Shown: piece by piece, positions 1-7,999 of the stretch
How positions within the stretch are numbered: position 1 is the first letter of the stretch
Layout: every line of letters begins with the position of its first letter
Assembly: GCF_900236475.1 (NCBI RefSeq)
Contig: NZ_LT963352.1
Location: forward strand, 6,986,001 to 7,050,000
DNA: 64,000 bases
Direction of reading: 5' to 3'
DNA from: Streptomyces chartreusis NRRL 3882
GTDB lineage: Bacteria; Actinomycetota; Actinomycetes; Streptomycetales; Streptomycetaceae
Made by a program: the position numbers and the translations under genes
The notes under the pieces: generated by a model
The model's input: the letters and a program-made list of their open reading frames with translations, nothing else
Database searches by the model: none
Told to the model about the DNA's origin: nothing

Positions 1-331
1 CCGGACCGCCCTCCACGAGGTACTTCAGCGCCTCCGCCACGACACCCGCCGGCACCGACGACTCGGCCATCAGCTCCGCGTCGGGCACCGCCTCGCCGCC
101 CAGCAGCACGGTCGGGACGCCGGAGGCCTTCAGCGCGGCGAGCCCGTCCTCCCAGGCCCGCTTGCCGCCGAGCAGCCGCACGACGGCGATGTCCGCGCCG
201 TCGAGGAGGGCCGGAAGCTCCTCCTGGACGTCCACGCGGGTCGGGTTGCCGATCCGGTACGAGGCACCGGAGGCGGCCCGGGCCGCCAGCAGGTCCGTGT
301 CGGCGGTCGACAACAACAACACAGTGCTCAT
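1..331 (-). CDS. cobN: Cobaltochelatase subunit CobN, N-terminal part (runs off window)
   Basis: Only the first 110 codons are present; the gene continues beyond position 1. CobN is the large subunit of the ATP-dependent aerobic cobaltochelatase that inserts cobalt into hydrogenobyrinate a,c-diamide in cobalamin synthesis. The visible residues begin MSTVLLLSTADTDLLAARA and continue with NPTRVDVQEELPALLDGAD and RLLGGKRAWEDGL, the usual start of actinobacterial CobN. The ATG at 331-329 overlaps the TGA of the upstream cobyric acid synthase gene by 4 bp (ATGA), so it is the last visible gene of a cobD-cobQ-cobN transcript. The catalytic core lies outside the window, so the call rests on the N-terminus and the operon context. 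Confidence 0.85.
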   Translation of the reverse strand, partial: MSTVLLLSTADTDLLAARAASGASYRIGNPTRVDVQEELPALLDGADIAVVRLLGGKRAWEDGLAALKASGVPTVLLGGEAVPDAELMAESSVPAGVVAEALKYLVEGGP

Positions 332-1839
332 GCGGGTGCTCCCGGTGGAATGAAGGGCAGTCCTCGCGGCGCGCCCGACTCGATGAGCCGCCACAGCGCG
401 TCCGTGTCCGCGTGCTGTTCGATCAGGTCGCCGAGCCGGTCGAGCTGCTCCTCGCGCAGCGCGGCGAACGAGGTGTCGGGCGCCGGCACGAAGCGGCGCC
501 CGGCGGCGGCCGCGACCTCGCGCAGGAAGGCCCGCCGGAACCCGTCCGACTCCAGCGAGCCGTGCCAGTGCGTGCCCCAGGTCTGGCCGACCCGGCAGCC
601 GTCCAGGAAGGCGTCCCCGCCCTGGACGTCGGCGACGCCGTGGTGGATCTCGTACCCCTCGACGCGCTCCCCGAGGGCCTCGCCCTCCGGCCGCGTGAGG
701 GTCTTCTCGCGGGCGAACCGCACCCGCACGGGCAGGACCCCGAGCCCCTCGACATGGCCCCGGCGGCTCTCCACGTCGTCCTCGATGTGCGCGCCGAGGA
801 TCTGGAAGCCGCCGCAGATCCCGAGGACGGGCCGCTGCTCGGCGGCCCTGCGCCGAAGCGCGTCGGCCAGTCCGCGCTCCCGCAGCCACTCCAGCGCACG
901 GACGGTGCCGCGGGTCCCGGGCACGATGACGAGGTCGGCGTCGGCGAGTTCCTCCGGCCGGTCCACGAACCGCACGACGACACCGGGTTCGGCGGCCAGC
1001 GCGTCCACGTCCGTGAAGTTGGACATCAGCGGAACGGCACAGACCGCGACCCGCAGCACGTCCGCGCCGACCGGCGGGGCCACGACGGACTCCCGGACCG
1101 TCCCCCGCAGGGAGACCCGCAGCCCGTCCTCCTCGTCGATGCCCAGCCCGTGCCGGAAGGGCAGGACGCCGTACGTACGCCGCCCGGTGAGGCCCTGGAG
1201 CATGTCGAGCCCCGGCTCCAGCAGGGAGACGTCCCCCCGGAACTTGTTGACGAGGAACCCCGCGACGCACTCCTGGTCCTCGCGCGACAGCAGCGCCACG
1301 GTCCCGAAGAACGAGGCGAAGACACCGCCCCGGTCGATGTCGCCGACGACGAGCACGGGGAGCCCGGCGCCCCGGGCGATCCCCATGTTGACGATGTCGG
1401 TCCGGCGCAGATTGATCTCGGCGGGACTGCCCGCCCCCTCACAGATCACCGCGTCATACGTGCCCCGCAACTGCTCCAGACAGTCCAGCACGGTCCCGAG
1501 GAGCCGCTGCTGCCGTCCGCCGTGGTACCCGCGCGCGCTGAGCTCGCCGACCGGCTTGCCCAGCAGCACGACCTGGCTGCTGCGTTCACCACCGGGCTTG
1601 AGCAGCACCGGGTTCATCAGCGCGGTCGGTTCGACGCGGCAGGCCTGCGCCTGCATGGCCTGCGCCCGCCCGATCTCGGCGCCCTCCTTCGTCACGAAGG
1701 AATTCAGGGACATGTTCTGCGCCTTGAAGGGCGCGACCTTGACGCCCTGCCGCACCAGCCACCGGCAGATCCCGGCGGTCACGACGCTCTTGCCGGCGTC
1801 GGAGGTGGTACCGGCGACGAGAAGCCCACCGCCCGTCAT
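328..1839 (-). CDS. cobQ: Cobyric acid synthase (glutamine-hydrolysing)
   Basis: The 503-aa protein amidates adenosylcobyrinic acid a,c-diamide at the b, d, e and g side chains in cytosolic cobalamin synthesis, using glutamine and ATP. The N-terminus has the dethiobiotin-synthetase-like nucleotide-binding loop (GTTSDAGKSVVTAGICRWL, residues about 10-28) followed by KAQNMSLNS. The C-terminal half is a class I glutamine amidotransferase domain with the nucleophile elbow VLGICGGFQILG near residue 340 and a YEIHHG segment. Length is normal for the family. The ATG at 1839 overlaps the TGA of cobD, and its own stop overlaps the start of cobN, so the three genes are translationally coupled. The riboswitch upstream of cobD should control all three. 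Confidence 0.96.
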   Translation of the reverse strand: MTGGGLLVAGTTSDAGKSVVTAGICRWLVRQGVKVAPFKAQNMSLNSFVTKEGAEIGRAQAMQAQACRVEPTALMNPVLLKPGGERSSQVVLLGKPVGELSARGYHGGRQQRLLGTVLDCLEQLRGTYDAVICEGAGSPAEINLRRTDIVNMGIARGAGLPVLVVGDIDRGGVFASFFGTVALLSREDQECVAGFLVNKFRGDVSLLEPGLDMLQGLTGRRTYGVLPFRHGLGIDEEDGLRVSLRGTVRESVVAPPVGADVLRVAVCAVPLMSNFTDVDALAAEPGVVVRFVDRPEELADADLVIVPGTRGTVRALEWLRERGLADALRRRAAEQRPVLGICGGFQILGAHIEDDVESRRGHVEGLGVLPVRVRFAREKTLTRPEGEALGERVEGYEIHHGVADVQGGDAFLDGCRVGQTWGTHWHGSLESDGFRRAFLREVAAAAGRRFVPAPDTSFAALREEQLDRLGDLIEQHADTDALWRLIESGAPRGLPFIPPGAPA

Positions 1840-2777
1840 GAGTCACGCCCTTTCGCGATGCGGCGCGCGGCGACACAGACACCGAGCGCGAGCCAGCCGA
1901 CACGCCTGGACAGCCGTACGGCCCGTTCGACGTCCCGGGTGCGCACCCCGCGCCCGGCCCCGTTGAGCACGGGCCGGTGCTCGACGCGCCCGCCGTACGA
2001 CAGGCTCCCGCCCAGCCGCACCCCGAGCGCCCCAGCGAACGAGGCCTCCACGGGCCCGGCGTTGGGGCTCGGGTGCCGGGCGGCATCGGCACGCCAGGCG
2101 CGCACCGCTCCCCGGGGATCGTCTCCTGCCAGGGCCGCGAGCACGGCGGTCAGCCGGGCCCCCGGCCAGCCCGCGAGATCGTCCAGCCGCGCGGAGGCCC
2201 ACCCGTAGCGCCGGTACCGGGCCGACTTGTGCCCGACCATGGCGTCGAGGGTGTTGACGGCCCGGAACCCGACGAGCCCCGGCACACCACCGACGGCCCC
2301 CCACACGAGCGCCCCCACGACCGCGTCGGAGGTGTTCTCGGCGACGGACTCGACCACGGCCCGGGCGATCCCGTCGGCGTCGAGCGCCTGCGGATCCCGC
2401 CCGCACAGATGCGGCAGCCGCGCCCGGGCCCCCTCGACGTCCCCCGCCTCCAGGGCACGCCCGATGGCCCGGGCCTCCCGCGCGAGCGAAGTCCCCCCGA
2501 CCACGGCCCAGGTGGCGGCGGCGGTCAGCACGACGGACGCGACGGCGGAGTCCCGCACGGCACGCTGGGCGACGCCGCCGAGCGTGACGGCACCTCCGGC
2601 ACACACCACGGTGTGCAGCGCGCCCCACCCCCGGTGGTCCCGCCACAACACCCGTTCCACGGCGCCCGCGGCCCGCCCGAACACGGCGACCGGATGCCCC
2701 CGGCGGGGATCGCCGAGCAGCAGGTCACCGATCAGACCGGCGGCGGCGCCGTACGCGAAGACGCGACCGGCACCCAT
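1836..2777 (-). CDS. cobD: Adenosylcobinamide-phosphate synthase CobD/CbiB
   Basis: This 313-aa membrane protein attaches (R)-1-amino-2-propanol (or its phosphate) to adenosylcobyric acid to give adenosylcobinamide (phosphate). The diagnostic N-terminal motif GDLLLGDPRRGHPVAVFG, the central VESVAENTSDAVVGALVWG and VNTLDAMVGHKSARYRRYGW, and the C-terminal SPNAGPVEASFAGALG are all present. I chose the ATG at 2777 (MGAGRVFAYG), which fits family N-termini. An in-frame start at 2870 would add 31 residues of unlikely composition and would extend towards the riboswitch expression platform. It is the first gene of the cobD-cobQ-cobN operon and overlaps cobQ by 4 bp. Confidence 0.93.
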   Translation of the reverse strand: MGAGRVFAYGAAAGLIGDLLLGDPRRGHPVAVFGRAAGAVERVLWRDHRGWGALHTVVCAGGAVTLGGVAQRAVRDSAVASVVLTAAATWAVVGGTSLAREARAIGRALEAGDVEGARARLPHLCGRDPQALDADGIARAVVESVAENTSDAVVGALVWGAVGGVPGLVGFRAVNTLDAMVGHKSARYRRYGWASARLDDLAGWPGARLTAVLAALAGDDPRGAVRAWRADAARHPSPNAGPVEASFAGALGVRLGGSLSYGGRVEHRPVLNGAGRGVRTRDVERAVRLSRRVGWLALGVCVAARRIAKGRDS

Positions 2778-2888
2778 GGGCTCAGCCGGCCGCGTGGGCA
2801 GGCAGGGGTGGGGTGATGAACCTCGATCGGCAGCCGCGCATGGCGATATGTCCTCACTCAGGGTGTCCACGCCCTGGTTCGACTAGAC

Positions 2889-3071
2889 CGGCGGTGAGAG
2901 TTCCTGGCTCCCGGGGATTGCTACCCCGGTGACAGTGGCGGGACCGCGCCGGACTCGCACCGGCTTCCTCTCCTGCCGCCGTACTGGCCCCGGCAGTCCA
3001 CCACGGCCGGGTTCAGCCGTCAACTTGCCGTTGACCTGCGAGGGGAGAGTGTGGAGAAGCCCACACCGCCG
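2889..3071 (-). promoter_or_regulatory. Cobalamin (AdoCbl) riboswitch
   Basis: Read on the minus strand, the region contains the hallmark core GAAGCCGGTGCGAGTCC, then GCGGTCCCGCCACTGT, then GAGCCAGGA, in the order and spacing of the B12-box riboswitch. A closing P1 helix can be drawn between CGGCGGTG (rc of 3064-3071) and CACCGCCG (rc of 2889-2896), which sets the boundaries. It sits about 110 nt upstream of cobD. By the known behaviour of the class, coenzyme B12 binding would repress the downstream cobD-cobQ-cobN genes. The expression platform is not resolved; nothing else gene-like is supported between 2778 and 3159. Confidence 0.95.
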
Positions 3072-3159
3072 CTGTGGCGCCGAGTTGGTCACCCCCGCCA
3101 ACACGGCACCGGGCGGTACGGGACCCAAGTCCCGTACCGCCCGGCGGAGTCGATCGCGA

Positions 3160-3381
3160 TCAGGCCACGATCAGATAGATGCCGTATCCCACGGCCGCCG
3201 CACACGCTGCGAAGCACGCGTACGCACCCGTCACCGCGAGCCCCGCGGACCCGCCCTCCGCGGCCGCCCGCTCGCGGCGGGACAGGCCGGTGATGCCGAG
3301 GGTGAACAGGCCCACCAGGGCCACGGTGACCACGAGGCTGACGCCGAAGACGGAGCCGAGGGCCGCCCAGTCGATCTTCAT
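3160..3381 (-). CDS. Small two-helix membrane protein downstream of phosphate transporter
   Basis: This is a 73-aa conserved hypothetical protein. The start at ATG 3381 (MKIDWAALGSVFG) has a good AAGGAG ribosome site a few bases upstream. Two hydrophobic stretches (residues about 8-28 and 50-70) flank a charged loop (SRRERAAAEGG), predicting a small integral membrane hairpin. It starts 34 bp after the stop of the Pit-type transporter and is probably cotranscribed with it. A role as an accessory protein of the transporter is an inference from position only; no enzymatic motif is visible. Confidence 0.75.
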   Translation of the reverse strand: MKIDWAALGSVFGVSLVVTVALVGLFTLGITGLSRRERAAAEGGSAGLAVTGAYACFAACAAAVGYGIYLIVA

Positions 3382-3415
3382 GGCAGAGGTTCTCCTTGTA
3401 ACCGAGTGGGCGGGA

Positions 3416-4666
3416 TCAGACCGGGGTGGTCGTGGTGGAGGGCTCGCGGTCGGCCGGGGCCGGCGCCGGGATCGTGGCGCTCGGCACGTCCGTGGCCGGG
3501 CCACCCGCGGGCGGCGGCGTCACCGCGGCCATCGCCGTGGTCACCACACCGGCCGGCTCCGCCTCGTCGGCGTCGTTGACGTTGGTGTGGTCGACGACCT
3601 CACGCCGCGAGATCTTCCAGATCGCCGCACTGGAGGCGACGAGGAAGACGGCCACCACCGCGGTGCCCCAGCTGCCGAAGCCGGTGACGTACTCGGCGAG
3701 CGCGCCCACCAGGGCCGCCGCCGGCAGGGTCAGACCCCACGCGACGAACATCCGCGTCGCCGTCGACCAGCGGACGACACCGCCCTTGCGGCCGAGCCCC
3801 GCGCCCATCACCGAGCCGGACACGGAGTGGGTGGTGGAGAGGGAGAAACCGATGTGCGAGGAGGCCAGGATGACCGTGGCCGCGCTGGTCTGGGCGGCGA
3901 AGCCCTGCTGCGGCTGGAGGTCGGTCAGGCCCTTGCCCATGGTGCGAATGATGCGCCAGCCACCCAGGTACGTGCCGAGAGCGATGGCGAGACCCGCCGA
4001 GAGGATGACCCACATGGGCGGGTCGGAGTCGGGGGCGACGGCACCGCCGGCGACCAGGGCGAGGGTGATGACACCCATCGTCTTCTGGGCGTCGTTGGTG
4101 CCGTGGGCCAGCGAGACCAGGCCCGCGGAGGCGATCTGGCCGGCCCGGTAGCCCTTCTCGGAGGCCTTGCCGTCGGCCTTCCTGCCGAGGGAGTACGTCA
4201 GCCGTGTGGCGAGCAGTGCCGCGATGCCCGCGACCACCGGGGCGGCGATCGCCGGGATCAGCACCTTGGTGACCAGGACGTCACCGTGCACCGCGCCGAC
4301 GCCCGCCGAGGCGATCGTGGCGCCGATCAGGCCGCCCATCAGGGCGTGCGAGGAGCTGGACGGCAGGCCGACCAGCCAGGTCAGCAGGTTCCAGAGGATC
4401 GCGCCGACCAGGGCGGCGAAGATGACCTCGGGACGGATGCCGGCCTCGTCGACGAGGCCTTTGGAGATCGTGTTGGCGACTTCCACGGACAGGAAGGCGC
4501 CGACCAGGTTGAGGACGGCGGACATGGCGACGGCGACCTTGGGCCTCATGGCGCCCGTGGAAATGGTCGTGGCCATCGCGTTCGCGGTGTCGTGGAAACC
4601 GTTCGTGAAATCGAACGCGAGTGCGGTTACCACCACAATCGCGAGGATCAGCGAGAAGCTTTCCAT
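3416..4666 (-). CDS. pit: Low-affinity inorganic phosphate transporter, PiT family
   Basis: A 416-aa polytopic membrane protein of the PiT (PF01384) family, which moves metal-phosphate complexes or phosphate with a proton across the cytoplasmic membrane. It shows the duplicated PiT signature: FTNGFHDTANAMATTISTGA near residue 20 and LAHGTNDAQKTMGVITL in the C-terminal half, with about ten hydrophobic helices. A hydrophilic Pro/Ala-rich tail of about 55 residues follows the last helix. In S. coelicolor the pitH2 gene lies beside the cob cluster, and this looks like its counterpart. A PHO-box-like direct repeat lies just upstream (see 4703-4735). The small membrane protein at 3160 follows in the same direction. 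Confidence 0.95.
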   Translation of the reverse strand: MESFSLILAIVVVTALAFDFTNGFHDTANAMATTISTGAMRPKVAVAMSAVLNLVGAFLSVEVANTISKGLVDEAGIRPEVIFAALVGAILWNLLTWLVGLPSSSSHALMGGLIGATIASAGVGAVHGDVLVTKVLIPAIAAPVVAGIAALLATRLTYSLGRKADGKASEKGYRAGQIASAGLVSLAHGTNDAQKTMGVITLALVAGGAVAPDSDPPMWVILSAGLAIALGTYLGGWRIIRTMGKGLTDLQPQQGFAAQTSAATVILASSHIGFSLSTTHSVSGSVMGAGLGRKGGVVRWSTATRMFVAWGLTLPAAALVGALAEYVTGFGSWGTAVVAVFLVASSAAIWKISRREVVDHTNVNDADEAEPAGVVTTAMAAVTPPPAGGPATDVPSATIPAPAPADREPSTTTTPV

Positions 4667-4702
4667 TTACCCAGGCAATCGTTCGAGGTCGTTGGCCCGT
4701 CG

Positions 4703-4735
4703 AACGTAGGTAACCCGAGTGAACGGAAGATGAAC
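4703..4735 (-). promoter_or_regulatory. Candidate PHO box (PhoP binding repeats) upstream of pit
   Basis: On the minus strand 4735-4703 reads as consecutive 11-nt units beginning GTTCATCTTCC, GTTCACTCGGG and TTACCTACGTT, ending 36 bp before the pit start codon. Streptomyces PhoP binds direct repeats of 11-nt units whose conserved half is GTTCACC-like. The first two units match well in phase and the third is degenerate. PhoP regulation is therefore inferred from this pattern and the phosphate transporter downstream, not shown. Confidence 0.6.
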
Positions 4736-4810
4736 TGGGAGGGGCGCAGGGGTGTCCGCATGCGAGGGGTGGTGTTCCGCCCCGCTGCCAGGCTCCCCGC
4801 GCCCCAGGGG

Positions 4811-5563
4811 TTAGGCGCCGCGCGCGAACTGTTTCAGTCGATGGAGTGATCCGTCGAAGAGGTTCTGATCCCCCGGAAGGCTCCCGGAGTCGTTGTCGTA
4901 CTGCCAGAAGGTCCACGAGGACCAGCCGGCCGGCAGGGTACCCGCGCTCGCGGCGTTGTAACGGGCGATCCACAAGGGGTGGTCGGCGGCGAAGGCGCGG
5001 CTGCTGCCCGTGCAGGTGTTCCACCAGTGGGTGGTCGTGTAGATCACCGGACGGCGGCCGGTGAGCCGCTCGACCTCGTCGCTGAACGACCTGATCCAGC
5101 CGACCATCCTCGCCTTGCTCAGGCCGTAGCACTTGTGCTTCTTGTCGTACGGGTTGTACTCGATGTCGAGCGCGGGCGGCAGCGTCCAGCCGTCGGCGGT
5201 CCAGCCGCCGCCATTGCGTACGAAATGCGCCGCCTGCGCCTGGCCCGACGACCGGTCGGGTATCGCGAAGTGGTAGGCGCCGCGGACGAGACCCGCCGTG
5301 CGCGATCCGTCGTACTGCCGGCCGAAGTAGGGGTTGCGGTAGCTGGTGGACTCCGTCGCCTTGACGTAGACGAACCTGGCGCCCTTCGCCTTCGCGTCGT
5401 GCCAGTCGATGTCCTTCTGGTGCGACGAGACGTCGTGTCCCTTGGGACGGCTCGCCCCCGAGGCGGGAGCCTCGGCGAGGGCGGTGCCTCCCATCACGAG
5501 TGCCGCCGCGTACACGGCGAGCCACCGGCCGCGGCGTCGGGACGGTGTGCGGTCACGGGCCAT
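4811..5563 (-). CDS. Secreted GH25 lysozyme (muramidase)
   Basis: A 250-aa secreted glycoside hydrolase family 25 enzyme that cleaves the beta-1,4 bond between N-acetylmuramic acid and N-acetylglucosamine. After an Arg-rich N-terminus and hydrophobic stretch (residues about 14-33, cleavage probably after an Ala-Xaa-Ala type site) come the family motifs: GHDVSSHQKDIDW, VYVKATES, RGAYHFA, PPALDIEYN carrying the Asp-Ile-Glu catalytic pair, and the C-terminal WTFWQYDN. I chose ATG 5563 because it has a purine-rich site (GGGGGGAAT) just upstream and gives a proper signal peptide; a longer in-frame version to 5665 is unlikely. Likely role: cell-wall turnover or lysis of competitors. Confidence 0.92.
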   Translation of the reverse strand: MARDRTPSRRRGRWLAVYAAALVMGGTALAEAPASGASRPKGHDVSSHQKDIDWHDAKAKGARFVYVKATESTSYRNPYFGRQYDGSRTAGLVRGAYHFAIPDRSSGQAQAAHFVRNGGGWTADGWTLPPALDIEYNPYDKKHKCYGLSKARMVGWIRSFSDEVERLTGRRPVIYTTTHWWNTCTGSSRAFAADHPLWIARYNAASAGTLPAGWSSWTFWQYDNDSGSLPGDQNLFDGSLHRLKQFARGA

Positions 5564-5759
5564 GATTCCCCCCGGAATGGCGACGTGCACGGCAAATCCC
5601 CCAGAGGGTATTGGAAGATCATTGGATATCCGAAGATCTCCAGCCAAGAGAGAACTCTGGGGCACATATGCGGGTATGTGCCCTTACGGAGGCGCGGCGT
5701 CCGGCCTAAAGTGCCCCCGCCCGGCGGCGCGTTGGGGGATCGCCTGGCAGGATCGCCGC

Positions 5760-6491
5760 ATGGCTGAGCAGCGAGGTGACGGGCGGGGCACGGGAGACGT
5801 CCGGGGCATCGGGCAGGATGCGGGGGAGTCGCGGCGGAGGGGGGTGCGCCCCGAGGAGGCGCGCGCCTGGGAGGAACTCGTCACGACGGCCCGCCGGACC
5901 GTCTCCGACGGCCTCGTCGTCGGCACGTCCGGGAACGTCTCGGTGCGCGTCGGGGACACCGTCCTGGTCACGCCTTCGGGCGTCCCCTACGACCGGCTCG
6001 GGCCGGACGACGTGACCGGCGTCGGGCTCGACGGCCGGCAGGTCCTCGGCACGCTCGTCCCGACCAGCGAGCTGCCCATGCACCTCGCGGTCTACCGCAC
6101 GACCGGCGCCCGTGCCGTCGTCCACACCCACGCCGTGCACGCGACGGCCGTCTCGACGCTCGTGAGCGAGCTGCCGCTGATCCACTACATGGCCGCCGCG
6201 CTCGGCGGGCCCATCCGGGTCGCCCCGTATGCCACGTACGGCACCGACGAGTTGGCCGAAAACATGCTCCGCGCCCTCGACGGCCGCTCCGGCTGCCTCC
6301 TCCAGAACCACGGCACCGTCACCCATGGCGCCTCCCTGGACCAGGCCTACGACCGCACCGCCCAGCTGGAATGGATGTGCCGCCTGTGGCTGACCGCCAC
6401 ATCGGTGCCGGGCCTGTCCCCGAGCCTGCTGTCGGGCGAGCAACTGGCGGAGGTGGAGAAACAGCTACGGGGCTACGGCCAGCAGCGCTGA
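5760..6491 (+). CDS. Class II aldolase/adducin family protein (fuculose-phosphate aldolase-like)
   Basis: A 243-aa zinc-dependent class II aldolase-fold protein. Motifs include VVGTSGNVS (substrate phosphate loop), VTPSGVPYD, TSELPMHLAVY with the conserved Glu, VVHTHAVHATA with the zinc-ligand histidines, and LLQNHGTV with the third histidine. The nearest well-known enzymes are L-fuculose-1-phosphate aldolase and related sugar-phosphate aldolases, but the substrate cannot be assigned from sequence. The first ~35 residues are Gly/Arg-rich and atypical, so translation could begin later, near VRPEEARAWEEL. It is a single gene with no sugar-catabolic partners nearby. Confidence 0.85.
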   Translation: MAEQRGDGRGTGDVRGIGQDAGESRRRGVRPEEARAWEELVTTARRTVSDGLVVGTSGNVSVRVGDTVLVTPSGVPYDRLGPDDVTGVGLDGRQVLGTLVPTSELPMHLAVYRTTGARAVVHTHAVHATAVSTLVSELPLIHYMAAALGGPIRVAPYATYGTDELAENMLRALDGRSGCLLQNHGTVTHGASLDQAYDRTAQLEWMCRLWLTATSVPGLSPSLLSGEQLAEVEKQLRGYGQQR

Positions 6492-6574
6492 CCATCCGCC
6501 CCGGCCGCCCGCCCCCGTCACCCCGCCGCTGCCTCCCACTGGTCCGTCGCCGGGTCGGCCGGGACACTGGAGTC

Positions 6575-7702
6575 GTGCGCACCGCCAGAGCGACGGCCGC
6601 TGCCGTCACCGCCCTGATCGGAGCCGGAGCTGCCGCCGTGGCCGCCGGACGGTTCGCCAGTGACGCCGCGCTCAAGGCGCCTCCCGGCCGGCCCCTGCCC
6701 ACCGAACCCCGGCTCACCGTGCACGGCACCGCCGCGGGGCAGATCAGCCTCACCCGCGACCTGGCCGCCCTGCGGCCCGGCCGCTACGGCCTGTCCGGCA
6801 ACGGCTCCCACGCGGTCGTCGGCCCCGTCCTGGCCGACACCCCGCATCCCGCCGACACCGTCGTACGCCGCCTGGAGCGGGTCACCCACGGCACCCTGAA
6901 ACCCGGCGACAAGGCCTGGCTCACCCCGAACGTGTACGTCGGCAACCCGAGCGCCGCCCTCGGCATCGAACACGACGACGTCGACATACCCGGCGAACTC
7001 GGCGCCCTGCCCGCGTGGTTCGTCCCCGGCGCCCGGGACACCTGGGTGATCGCCGTGCACGGCCTCGGCACCACCCGGGAACTCGCCATGAACGTCTTGG
7101 GGTTCCTGCACAGCAACCACTTCCCGGTGCTCGCCCTCGCCTACCGTGGCGACCTGGGCGCGCCCCGCCCGCCCGACGGCCTGAGCCACCTCGGCGAGAC
7201 CGAGTGGCGCGACCTCGACGCGGCGATCCGGTACGCCGTGCGCCACGGCGCCCGGCAGGTCGTCCTGCACGGCTGGTCCACCGGCGCCACCATGGCCCTG
7301 CGCGCCGCCGCGCACTCGGAACTGAGCGACCGCGTCTCCGGGCTCGTCCTGGACTCCCCGGTGCTCAGCTGGGAGGCCACCCTGCGCGCCCTCGCCGCGG
7401 CCCGCCGCACCCCGGGCGTGCTGCTGCCCCTGGCGGTCCGCGCCGCACAGGGCCGCACCGGCCTCTACGGCGACCGCGTCCCGGGCGCGGCCCTCGCCGC
7501 CGGGCTCCGGGTCCCGTCGCTCGTCCTCCACGGACCGGACGACACGGTGGCCCCCTGGCAGCTCTCCCGCCGGCTCGCCGGCGCGCGCCCCGACCTCGTC
7601 GCCTTCCGCACCGTCGGCAACGCGCCCCACGGAGCGATGTGGAACGCCGACCCGCAAGGCTACGAGGAGGCCCTGCGCCGCTTCCTGACCCCTCTCATGT
7701 GA
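6575..7702 (+). CDS. Alpha/beta hydrolase with N-terminal membrane anchor
   Basis: About 375 aa from the proposed GTG at 6575. A hydrophobic Ala-rich segment (residues about 4-24) probably anchors it in or exports it across the membrane. The alpha/beta-hydrolase core begins near residue 150 with WVIAVHGLGTTREL (oxyanion loop), the nucleophile elbow VLHGWSTGATMAL, the acid loop LVLHGPDDTVAPWQLS and a C-terminal NAPHGAMWNAD histidine, so the Ser-Asp-His triad is complete. The substrate is unknown; it could be an esterase or a peptidase-like hydrolase. The start is uncertain because no well-spaced ribosome site is visible, and the reading frame is open further upstream into the aldolase gene. 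Confidence 0.8.
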   Translation: MRTARATAAAVTALIGAGAAAVAAGRFASDAALKAPPGRPLPTEPRLTVHGTAAGQISLTRDLAALRPGRYGLSGNGSHAVVGPVLADTPHPADTVVRRLERVTHGTLKPGDKAWLTPNVYVGNPSAALGIEHDDVDIPGELGALPAWFVPGARDTWVIAVHGLGTTRELAMNVLGFLHSNHFPVLALAYRGDLGAPRPPDGLSHLGETEWRDLDAAIRYAVRHGARQVVLHGWSTGATMALRAAAHSELSDRVSGLVLDSPVLSWEATLRALAAARRTPGVLLPLAVRAAQGRTGLYGDRVPGAALAAGLRVPSLVLHGPDDTVAPWQLSRRLAGARPDLVAFRTVGNAPHGAMWNADPQGYEEALRRFLTPLM

Positions 7703-7999
7703 CCCCTACACGTCACGCACCCCCCGTTCACGCCCCCTTCGCCCCGTCGCAACCACGTTCCGACCCGTTCCCCACCGACCGGTCGTGATGATTCCGTTTA
7801 GCGTCGTACCACTGGCCTGTTTGCGGCCCTCGACCGCTCGCGGGACCCCGTGCGTTGGCCATCCCCGTCGCCCGCCGTGACATTCCGTTTGGGTTTTCGG
7901 ACCGTCAACCGGAAGACTGCCCCCGTGACGTCCCGTATCCCGCGCGACTCCAGGCTTCGACTCGTCCGCCCGCGACCCCTGGCCGCCGCCCCCCAAGCG
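7703..7999 (+). other. Intergenic stretch with no supported gene
   Basis: No gene or clear terminator is supported here. The frame of the following gene is open back to 7850, with a possible GTG at 7925. The codons between 7925 and 8000 include several that are rare in this genome (agg, ctt, cga, caa), so I treat this stretch as the 5' untranslated or promoter region of the gene at 8000. Confidence 0.5.

Noticed and set aside
350..2208. Long plus-strand open frames opposite cobQ and cobD
   Set aside because: They are antisense to clearly recognisable cobalamin genes and their Arg/Pro/Ser-rich translations match no family; typical high-GC shadows.
2883..3128. 81-aa minus-strand open frame over the riboswitch
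   Set aside because: It lies within the conserved cobalamin riboswitch core and has no ribosome site; the RNA element explains the sequence.
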